From Hirudinaria manillensis (Eukaryota; Annelida; Clitellata; Hirudinida; Hirudinidae), in NCBI GenBank assembly GCA_034509925.1, contig CM067535.1, positions 2,918,501-2,982,500 on the forward strand: 64,000 nucleotides of DNA, read 5' to 3'. The position numbers and the translations under genes are program-made. The first letter of the stretch is position 1, and the number at the start of each line of letters is the position of its first letter. Below, one piece after another: positions 56,346-64,000 of this stretch. Under the pieces are notes generated by a model, which worked only from the letters and a program-made list of their open reading frames with translations, was not told the origin of the DNA and searched no databases.

Positions 56346-57436
56346 ATATGATACTTTTATTATTACTGTGTATCTATAAAATTTATTCTTAATTACATGT
56401 CATACTGTTTTAATATTCATATGTAACAGATGATGAGAGAATTTTGGAACGTCTTCAATGTTACTTAACGTGAATTGAATTTTGTAACTATTGTCTTAAA
56501 TTATTTATTTGGAACAAAATTTCTGAACAATTTGATGTAACAGAAAAGATGACACATGGTGATGCAGAAATGGATGTTATATTGAAATTCTTTAAATTAT
56601 CATATCTCGAGGTCAAATTTTAAATTCTTGGTACTTGGCAAATAAAATGATTTAAATTATAAATAGATGAACCTCATAGCAATGGCTGAAGTAAATAAAC
56701 TGTTAAATGAAATTACGAAACATATAAGGATTCTGTGTAACAATTATCTAAATGTAACTCAACATTCTAAATAATGATTGCACTCACTAGGATCAATAGT
56801 TCCTTTTATAAATGTGGCGCATAAGGAACTCCGGATTCCTCCTTGTTTTTTTGCTGCGTAGATATTCAAATTTTTGATGAAAACTCCATCTGGAAATAAA
56901 AGTCCTAAAACTAAATTTGAAATTGCAGAAGCGTTACGTCTCATTAAATGCAGAATTTACAATTTTACAAACACGCATCAGATGCAACGAATATTTTAAC
57001 ATCCGTTATGTTATAAAAAGTGTCGAGTTCCAAAAGCCACCAAGAATTTTCTGCAAGTTCTGGTACTGGATCGGTAATTGAACATGTGTCTTGAAATCCA
57101 TCGATTGCCAAACTAGAATTATGGTTCAAGAAAGGATTGACTTGAGACGTTCTTGAGCGAATCAAATTGACTGAAATTAAGAAACAAATCAAAGCATTAA
57201 AATGATGTACTTTCATTTAAATTGATAAATTGAACGTGGGTTTTTGTAATCTATTTCTTTTGTTTTAGGACATTTGTTTGTTTATCATTATACATGTATT
57301 CTCTTTACCTTGAGATTAGACGAAAATTCATTCTCAAGGGGGACATTTTGCAATTTTTTAAGTGTTTTCAAAAAATTCAGTTGAAATTATTTCATGCCTG
57401 GCATACAAATTCTTTTAAAAATTCATTACATAATTA

Positions 57437-58250
57437 TATGCAGAAAGGGAGCAGGCGACCTCCGAAAATACTCCATCAACGGTCAGGCCCTTCAAAGCGT
57501 GGACATGATTAGAGATCTCGGAGTCGTAATAGGTCCTTCCCTGAAGTTTGTTACTCATATTGAAGCCATCACTCACAAAGCTGCCAAAATCTCTTGGATG
57601 ATCAGGAAGTCTTTTTCTGCCAAAGACCAGGAAATCTTAAAGCTTGCCTTCTGCACTTACGTCAGACCCATCCTCGAATATAGTTCACCAGCCTGGAATC
57701 CCCACCATATATTTCTCATTGACAGAATTGAAAAGGTTCAGAAAAAATTCACTAAATCAATACCTTCTGTTGCATCATATTCATATATGGACAGACTCAA
57801 ACTCCTCAATCTCCCCACCTTGGAAAAGCGCCGCCTCCTGGCCGACTTGACCTTCTGCTTCAAACTGCTGAAGGGTTTTGTAGACTCTCCCCTGAAACAT
57901 TTCCTGGTTCTTCAAAGTTATCGCGGCACAAGGGGTCACAATCTCAAGCTAAAGCAATGCAAATTTTCTACCGACGTCGTCAAATATTCTTTTTGCAATA
58001 GGATTGTTCAACCTTGGAACTCATTACCACCTGATTTTATTAATGCTACAACCGTTTCTAGATTCAATGCACTTATAAGAGACTTTGATCTTAGCAAATA
58101 CCTTACATATAACTAACTCTCATTGTAGTCATTATCGCCATCCTGATTCATACTGTCATTGTAATTTGTCCTTGCTCGAATTGGAAATCGAAAACTGTGT
58201 TAGTGGTCCTATTGGGCCCTTCAGTTTGAATAAATAAATAAATAAATAAA
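57437..58250 (+). mobile_element. LINE 3' fragment (RT C-terminus) upstream of gene IV
   Basis: The sister flanks run on without this block, so about 814 bp are inserted between ATG 57216 and the conserved upstream block at 58386. It starts inside the RT thumb, has a stop at 58116, a short 3' UTR and an (AATA)n tail: the form of a 5'-truncated LINE. Confidence 0.82.
57444..58116 (+). pseudogene. LINE reverse transcriptase C-terminal region
   Basis: About 220 residues open to TAA at 58116: DLGVVIGPSLKFVTHIEAIT, LKLAFCTYVRPILEYSSPAW, IEKVQKKFTKSIPSVASYSY, LNLPTLEKRRLLADL and PWNSLPPDFINATTVSRFNA. This series is typical of the C-terminal domain of Jockey/CR1-like LINE polymerases. The catalytic YADD part is absent. 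Confidence 0.8.
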
Positions 58251-59071
58251 ATATAAATTCTATAATCTTATCTATAATTTATAATCATTAGAAACTCTTT
58301 TATTTCGGATTAATTTAAATTAATTAGATTGTTTTTATTAAATTTAATTTTATTAAATTCAACTGTTATTAAAATTGTAAAATCGAAACCCACTCCGCAC
58401 AACTGCTACGCTGTGGATTGACAAAATAATTACATAAAAATGACTCGAATGCATACTTTAAATTATAGTTTTAATTAAAGAAATCCTGTCAGAACTGTGA
58501 GGCCAACACATTTTGCTTTTATAAATGCTGCAAGTTATTGTGGAGTTCTTATCTCGTTCATTAAAATTGATTGATTAGTTCTGACAAACCCACATTAATT
58601 CTGAATTGTCGCGTCTAGGAGAATATGTTTAATCCGCTGTTCATTATTAATCAGCACTTCAATCAATTTTATCAATCGTAGAATTACGTTTCAGACACAT
58701 AATTTCAACTTTGGTGAAATCGAAATTAGTTAACAAATAATTTAATTTATTTCATTGGATGAAACTGAAGAATTACTGCTTTTACCGGGATTTCAAAGCA
58801 GAAATGATCAGACCGACTTGATGGTTCCCAAGCTTAATACCATGACTTAATGTACATTAGCATAGAAGAATATTATTTTGCAACCTATTGTATAACTTGC
58901 GTTGGGCGATAATTACGAATCGTAATTCTTAATTTATTGTGTCACTGCGATATTCCGAAACTATTGTAACCTCATTTAATGAGATGATTTCTCAGGACTC
59001 GTAAAAACAAATTTGCTAATAAATCAAGCTTTCATAAAATGTTATTTACTCAATGTAATTTAATAACATAT
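58251..59071. other. Upstream flank of gene IV
   Basis: AT-rich noncoding; aligns closely with 25190-25910 and 46700-47290. Contains the conserved block 58386-58427. Confidence 0.6.
58386..58427 (-). promoter_or_regulatory. Conserved upstream block, gene IV
   Basis: Same block as in genes I-III, displaced to about 1.2 kb from the ATG by the LINE insertion 57437-58250. Confidence 0.4.
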
Positions 59072-59371
59072 TGTTGGATCCCTGGATCCAGATAATTAAA
59101 GAATATTTTAAATTATATTGCTGATTAATTAATTTAGTAATTAATTAACTGGATTGGCAATATAATTTGATAATTAATTAATGGGTATTATTCAGAGTCT
59201 TTTGTTATGAATCTCGACAAATAGAGTTAACTCGAAAAAGCTGAGCGATAGTAAGAGAAACAGCAGATTCCAAGACTTAGACAATTGAGCATTGTACATC
59301 TTCCAAGCCATCTGAACACGTTCAATAAACCTGACCTTCTATAATTAGTTTGAGGACCCCGGGTTATTACA
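59072..59371 (+). repeat. Family B solo LTR
   Basis: 300 bp, TGTTGGATCC...GGGTTATTACA, ATAT duplication (59068-59071, 59372-59375). Confidence 0.9.
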
Positions 59372-59375
59372 ATAT

Positions 59376-59565
59376 TTATGTTTAAGTGTACTAAAATCAT
59401 TGTTTAAATTATAAATGTTTTTGATTCTTTTGTTCAATTTATCTTAGTTTTCATATAATTAAGCTTAAAATTACTATGCAAAACTGCTACAGTCTGTATT
59501 GACAAAATATTTGCATAAATATGTCTCGAATACATTCTCTTTAATCTGATTAAATTTATTGATAT
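59376..59565. other. Short spacer with a diverged copy of the upstream block
   Basis: It holds CAAAACTGCTACAGTCTGTA TTGACAAAATATTTGCAT, a diverged version of the block upstream of genes I-IV, which suggests the flank of a lost fifth gene. Confidence 0.45.
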
Positions 59566-59849
59566 TGTTGGATCCCTAGATCCAAATAATTGAAGAATAA
59601 TTAAAATTATATTGATGATTAATTAATTTAGTAATTAATTAATTTATTGGCAATGTAATTTGATGATTGATTAAAGTCTTTGGTTATGAATCTCGACAAA
59701 TAGTGTTATCTCGAAAATCAGAGCGAGAGTTAGAGAAACAGCAGATTTCAAGACTTAATCAATTAAGCATTGTACATCTTCCAAGGCATCTGAACACTTT
59801 CAATAAACCTGACCTTCTATAATTAGTTTGAGGACCCCGGGTTATTACA
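59566..59849 (+). repeat. Family B solo LTR
   Basis: 284 bp, ATAT duplication (59562-59565, 59850-59853). Confidence 0.9.
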
Positions 59850-59853
59850 ATAT

Positions 59854-60239
59854 CAATTGGGGAGTCGGTGCAATTCCTAGTATTTATGTTGAACTTACTG
59901 ATGCCAAGTTCGATATTTCGAGGCTACATGTTATGTAGAGTGCACATGAGTGGGCTTCAAAATATTGTCGTTTGAAAAAAATACGTTCGGAAATTTTGAA
60001 GTAGTTGATCAAAACCTTATCAATAATTTGATTGCCAATAGTTTGATATATTGAGCTTTCAATTTAGATTATGCCAATCCATGATATCTTTTACCAATAT
60101 ATTATCAATATCTAGCACCACTAATTAATGACAATGTTCAGGACAGATTTGATATATGATATAAGCATAAATATAAACTCTCCAACGGAACTCAAATTAT
60201 GATGCCTATTTATATCACAGAAAAACGGAAGCATCCTAT
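59854..60239. other. Intergenic region duplicated at 34890-35189
   Basis: Noncoding; aligns with the flank left of the solo LTR at 35190, up to the insertion point GCATCCTAT. Confidence 0.55.
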
Positions 60240-60457
60240 TGTTGGATCCCTGGATCCAGATAATTGATGAATAATTAATAATTAATTTAGTAATTAATTA
60301 AATTTATTGGCAGTATAATTTTGATAATTAATTAATGAGCACTCTTCAGAGTCTTTGGTTATGAACCTCGACAAATAGAGTTATCTCGAAAAGCAGAGCG
60401 AGAGTTAGAGAAACAGCAGATTTCAAGACTTAGACATTTGAGCATTGTACATCTTCC
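60240..60457 (+). repeat. Family B LTR fragment, 3' end missing
   Basis: Starts TGTTGGATCCCTGGATCC right after GCATCCTAT and stops at GTACATCTTCC. The following sequence matches 35757 onward. It is in the opposite orientation to the solo LTR at the equivalent site 35190. Confidence 0.85.
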
Positions 60458-60604
60458 GAACTCAGCATGATTTGCCTTTAAATTAAGTTTGTGTATTTTA
60501 TAAAATACGCAAAATAGTATTACTTCACAATGTTAAATTTCCTACTTCCTTCCTTCCCCTTTCTCAATTTAAAGTCATGGCTATACTTTAGAGAAAATTG
60601 TAGT

Positions 60605-60706
60605 TGTTTCATCAAACTAGCAAAGTCCTTCACGGTCCCACGAATCTCTTAATCTTAAGAAAATTGGCACAGTAAGGATCTTTGCAACCTGCATCAAGAT
60701 ATTCCA
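60605..60706 (-). pseudogene. Decayed exon 3 (first F5/8C domain end)
   Basis: Minus-strand translation gives AGCKDPYCANFLKIKRFVGP, then a stop and TLLV, aligning with TCKNPHFVKFVMIERFRGPL of genes I-IV. Relic of a further paralogue. Confidence 0.6.
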
Positions 60707-60717
60707 CTAAAATATAA

Positions 60718-60984
60718 TAACCCGGGGTCCTCAAACTAATTATGGAAGATCAGGATTATTGAAAGTGTTCAGATGGCTTGGAAGATGTACAATGCCTAAT
60801 TGTATAAGTCTTGGAGTCTGCTGTTTCTCTTACTTTCGGTCTGCTTTTCGAGATAACTCTATTTGTCGAGGTTCATAACCAAAGACTCTGAATAGTGCCC
60901 TGAACATTAATTAATTATTAAATTAATTAATTAGCGATATAATTTTTAAATATTCTTTAATTATCTGGATCCAGATATCCAACA
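60718..60984 (-). repeat. Family B solo LTR, first 3 bases lost
   Basis: AATAACCCGGGG...ATCCAACA, flanked by ATAT (60714-60717, 60985-60988). The terminal TGT is missing at the left end. Confidence 0.85.
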
Positions 60985-60988
60985 ATAT

Positions 60989-61300
60989 TAACATGAAAGC
61001 TGAAATAATTTAAGTCCATGTTACAATGCCCGTTGAAATTCATGTTCTTTTCAGCATAGGTAACCATATTCCTGCCCGTATAATAAACAACTTATTAGGT
61101 GATTATCCTATTATAGTAGGTGTATCCTTGCAGTTTCTCTTAGTAATTAATTGAATTATTTGTTATTTAACTTCTACTAAAGACGTTGATTCGTAAATCG
61201 ACTATGAAACATGGTGATGATTTTGTTAAAATTGTATAATTACAAATAGTTAAAAATATAAGTTTGGAATTGTTGACATACCACAAGGGGGCCACCAGAC
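60989..61300. other. Noncoding spacer
   Basis: AT-rich sequence between a solo LTR and a relic exon. Nothing recognised. Confidence 0.4.
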
Positions 61301-61372
61301 TGCACTCACAAGAAACGTTGGTTCTCTGTTATTGTGGCGCATAAATGTTCTTTGAAGTTCAATTTGTTCACC
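61301..61372 (-). pseudogene. Decayed exon 2 (first F5/8C domain middle)
   Basis: On the minus strand, TTTATGCGCCACAATAACAG followed by a GTGAGTGCA donor aligns with the end of exon 2 in genes I-IV (TTATGCGCCACATTTATAAA, GTGAGTGCAATC). The coding frame is not preserved. Confidence 0.5.
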
Positions 61373-62169
61373 ACTGAACTTTTATACAAAATTGTCAATT
61401 TTAAGAGACCTTCGAACTTCTAAATTTGAACTTCCTGTTGATAAGCATTTACATTTATGTACACACAAATCATGGTTCAAATTAAAAATGATTTTGATCG
61501 TTTTGTTCAATTTATCATCGATTGAAATAATAAAGCTTAAACTTATTTCATTCACATCGATTTTGAATTGATTCTTATAAAGATATTTTAATTTCAGCAA
61601 TTTTATTTTATTTGTTTTGGTTTCGAAATAAAATGATTAGATCTAAGATATGGATTAGCAATACAAGTATATACCAATGAATCAATTACATCTTAGCTAT
61701 TTTAATTATAGGTACTTTTTATGAATGCCCAAACATTTGCATTTTAAATTGCTACGATTAATTTTTTTTATAAATCCACCTTAATCATGAATTATCTCTT
61801 CCAAAGAAATGTTGTCACTATATCATGACCATTTGACTTGACACATTATCTAAATGCATAGTCTAAAGTTTGAGATAAATGTCTTTAATGTACGAATTAC
61901 ATGGAAATAAATTTTAAATATTCTAGTACGAATACAATTGACCGAAAATTCTAATTTAATTTTTTTCGTAATAATTGAAAATAATGTGATTTAAGTTTGC
62001 CAAAATAGAATTTTGTATTACTCCCAAAATATTTTATGCTGTAGTCTAATATCTATCATTGGATAATCTCATATAGCTGAATAATTACTTTGTCTTTTAA
62101 ATTTGCGAAAAATAGTAAAATAAAAGTCGTCTGAAGAGAAGTGTCATCAGACCACAGTCATTTTTGATT
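61373..62169. other. AT-rich intergenic region
   Basis: Noncoding; short parts align with 48575-48960 and with 59400-59460, the duplicated backbone. The small ORF at 61382-61600 has no recognisable feature. Confidence 0.45.
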
Positions 62170-62242
62170 CAACTTCCAAGCCATCTGAACACTTTCAATA
62201 AACCTGACCTTTCATAATTAGTTTGAAGACCCCGGGTTTTAC
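62170..62242 (+). repeat. Family B LTR 3' end fragment
   Basis: ACTTCCAAGCCATCTGAACA ... GACCCCGGGTTTTACA matches the last about 73 bp of the family B LTR. Confidence 0.8.
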
Positions 62243-62598
62243 AAATTACGTTTGAAGGCGGTGGACTCCTGGATTTCTGTCCAAGGTGGAGTAATAAAAA
62301 ACATGACTGCGCTTGAAAATAATTATTTTCGTTATACACAAATACATTTACAAATTTGGATGTATTTGATCCTAGTACATTAAAATTTGTGACTTTATGA
62401 TTTTGAATAATTGTTAAATCACGTAATTATAAAACAAATGTGTATATTATGTTCTGTGAAGGGATTGTAAAGTGACAAGCAAAACTATAATAGTACAATC
62501 GTTGTTGAAGGCAACCAACGGCTTTAATTTGGTGGAAATGTGAAATAGATTAAATTTTAAGCCTAGAATATAATTATATAACTACAATTTTGAAACTG
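62243..62598. other. Noncoding spacer
   Basis: AT-rich; nothing recognised. Confidence 0.4.
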
Positions 62599-62790
62599 GC
62601 CTTGTATATTAAGTTTGAAATAAATGTCTACGTTCGTAATGTAATAACTCTTGTCTAGAACCACACGCCACCATGCATAGTCTTATGTAGGGTGTAATTG
62701 TTGCACATGTTTCAAAATCAATGTTCACAGAGTAAGTCCTGTCAATTTTGAAGTAGATTTCACTCTGATCAGTTTTACAAGCTAAATTAG
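62599..62790 (-). pseudogene. Decayed exon 4 (start of the second F5/8C domain)
   Basis: From an intact acceptor (CTTTCAG at 62791-62797) the frame reads ANLACKTDQSEIYFKIDRTY SVNIDFETCATI, aligning with VNLALHRPT..SVDGNLDTC of genes I-IV. A frameshift lies before WRVVLDKSYY, and the donor GT is lost. Relic of a fifth, more diverged paralogue. Confidence 0.65.
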
Positions 62791-62804
62791 CTGAAAGGTT
62801 TATA

Positions 62805-63506
62805 TAGCGTGCGTCGGTACCGTATTGTCGCCCAGGCGAAAAGCGTACCGCGTGGCTCTTGTGTGTCTTTATGTGTTCTTCAACTAGTAAAACCAAGTCA
62901 CTCTACATGGCTCAAGCGAAGTACTCTCGGAGAGATCTCCTCTGCATCATCCCTCCATCTGCACTCGCCCGCTCGCTGGTTCTATCTCGCCTCGACTACT
63001 GCAACTCTCTTCTATATGGATCATCTGCTTCCCTGATCCAATCCCTTCAACGCATTCAAAACAAGTTAGCCAAGCTCCTACTACTCAACCCGAGTCTTGA
63101 CAGCTTTGAGTGCCTGGGAGAACTGCATTGGTTACCCATCACCGCCCGAATCTCCTTTAAAATATCAACCATCACATATCGCATACACGCGACGTCAAAT
63201 CCGCCATACCTCCATCGCCTCATACAGCGCCACCGCCCACCCTCGAGCCTTCTCTCCTCTGCCACCATCAGGCGGTTCACAGAGCAACCATCGTCAACAG
63301 AGGTTTTTCACACGCCGCTCCTGCCGTCTGGAACGAGCTACCCCCATCTGTGAGAGCCCAGCCATCCCTGGAGCTCTTCAAGTATCACCTGAAGACTCAC
63401 CTCTTCAGGAAATACCTTCTAGACTAGACCAGAGACACAAGATCACACAAAGCGCCTCCGACGCTATGCATATGGCGCTATATAAATCAACTATTATTAT
63501 TATTAT
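62805..63506 (+). mobile_element. L2-type LINE 3' fragment
   Basis: 5'-truncated fragment. It contains LVLSRLDYCNSLLYGSS and LQRIQNKLAKLLL, then LHWLPITARISFKISTITYR, and after a frameshift NELPPSVRAQPSLELFKYHL. It ends with GGCGCTATATAAATCAACTA and (TTA)n, the characteristic 3' end of L2-type elements. The first about 120 bp are unassigned. Confidence 0.85.
62901..63426 (+). pseudogene. L2-type reverse transcriptase C-terminus, frameshifted
   Basis: The frame 62859-63353 carries the conserved SRLDYCNSLLYG and HWLPITARISFKI motifs of the L2/CR1 polymerase C-terminus. Around 63310 the homology moves to another frame (WNELPPSVRAQPSLELFKYH). The catalytic core is absent. Nonfunctional. Confidence 0.8.
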
Positions 63507-63724
63507 GGGTTTTAGGACTTTTACGTTTAGGAGTTCAAATAATTCAATTTTTGAATAATAAATTCAAACGAAGAATTTATCTCATATAAATAATTACACA
63601 ATTTTCTCAAGGAAACATCATTTAATTTAATCTAATTTAATCCAGCTTATATCGGGTTTTAATGTGTATTCAATAAGTATGGTTTACCTCATCCAATCAA
63701 ACTTCAATTACAGCATTTACTAAC

Positions 63725-63852
63725 GTGATCTTCCACCTGAGTTCACTTTCATTTCACAAAGAATAAGGAATGTTCTTTTCAGACCTCCAATTCTCTTAAT
63801 AGTAACAAAATTACCGAGGGAAAGTTTGGTACATTTTAAGTGGATTTTTCTT
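63725..63852 (-). pseudogene. F5/8C domain-end exon of a diverged paralogue
   Basis: The minus strand after TTTGAAAG reads HLKCTKLSLGNFVTIKRIGG LKRTFLILCEMKV, matching the exon 3 pattern TCKNPHFVKFVMIERFRG..MLVLCEVRL, with a GTTAGT donor at 63724. The frame is open, but the acceptor phase does not match the family, so it may be real or early decay. Its gene would extend right of the window. Confidence 0.55.
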
Positions 63853-64000
63853 TCAAACAAATTTGAAGAATATGATGGGATTAAAGAATACCGTGTTGAA
63901 ATAACTATGTAGGTATTAACGATATCATAAATTTAGATATTTCTTTATGACAATTTTTAAGGTGTTGAACGAATATGCTCAACCCTGGATCTTGGGATTA

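Larger units (their letters stand above)
50233..57216 (-). pseudogene. Gene IV: same protease family, frameshifted, catalytic Ser replaced by Gly
   Basis: Exons: 56973-57216, 56788-56889, 54057-54185, 53790-53987, 52887-53186, 52661-52795, 52233-52558, 51767-51877, 51633-51691, 51300-51486, 50825-51096, 50474-50652, 50233-50409. The signal peptide, two F5/8C domains, two LDLa modules, SRCR and S1 domain are all recognisable. Exon 8 is 326 bp instead of 325: an extra base near 52358-52367 creates an in-frame TAA just after the SFTNTF segment. The last exon reads GDGGGP, so the active-site Ser is Gly while His (TSAHC) and Asp (DDLALLRL) remain. The gene could first have become a non-catalytic homologue and then a pseudogene, or both changes could be decay. 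Introns carry a family D solo LTR and two adjacent family B insertions. Confidence 0.78.

Noticed and set aside
61382-61600. 72-residue minus-strand ORF
   Set aside because: AT-rich low-information frame without homology to any part of the array or to known domains.
1-64000. CRISPR arrays, bacterial operons, rRNA or tRNA genes
   Set aside because: No regular short repeats with spacers, no Shine-Dalgarno-led gene runs and no rRNA or cloverleaf sequence seen. The tRNA-like matches are only primer binding sites.

Overview
The window looks like nuclear DNA of an invertebrate animal. It is AT-rich, its genes are split by short GT-AG introns, and they join animal extracellular domains (F5/8-type lectin-like, LDL-receptor class A, SRCR-like, S1 protease). 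It is also full of Ty3-type LTR retrotransposons and LINE fragments. I cannot name the species or phylum from sequence alone.

Host layer: four tandem paralogous genes, all on the minus strand (5' end at the higher coordinate): gene I (6778 down to 166, last three exons off the left edge), gene II (24878-10135), gene III (46350-36139) and gene IV (57216-50233). Each has about 13-14 exons encoding a signal peptide, two F5/8-type C (fucolectin-like) domains, two or three LDLa modules, an SRCR-like segment and a C-terminal S1 serine protease. With mobile elements removed, genes II-IV are each about 4.6-4.7 kb. Gene I looks open in what is visible. Gene II has a 4-bp deletion in its signal peptide. 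Gene III is intact except for a Ty3 element inside a coding exon. Gene IV has a 1-bp frameshift and its catalytic Ser is replaced by Gly. Decayed exon fragments of further paralogues lie at 26.4 kb and at 60.6-63.9 kb.

Mobile layer: family A is a Ty3-type element with 222-bp LTRs, a tRNA-Leu-type primer site and a SAP-domain Gag followed by PR-RT-RH-IN (2946-5873, 11171-18201, 26969-34261, 38191-43677). Family B is a short LTR element with about 300-bp LTRs and only a SAP-domain gag-like protein. It has the same primer site, polypurine tract, pre-PPT hairpin and 4-bp ATAT-like target site as family A, so it is probably mobilised by family A. Full or partial copies or solo LTRs of B lie near 8.7, 22.8, 30.0, 35.2, 49.0, 54.2, 54.5, 59.1, 59.6, 60.2, 60.7 and 62.2 kb. 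Family C (19121-20701, relic at 47.6 kb) is a second non-autonomous LTR element with 5-bp target duplications and an RS-rich protein. Family D is one solo LTR at 53.3 kb. LINE pieces lie at 7.4-8.7, 37.8, 57.4-58.3 and 62.8-63.5 kb. Many insertions can be dated relative to each other because a sister gene still carries the empty site.

How it fits together: a fast-evolving array of secreted multidomain proteases, shuffled by exchange between copies (5' halves pair I-IV and II-III; 3' halves pair I-II and III-IV), is being broken up by a network of LTR elements. In that network, defective family A copies and B elements appear to move with proteins supplied by other copies.
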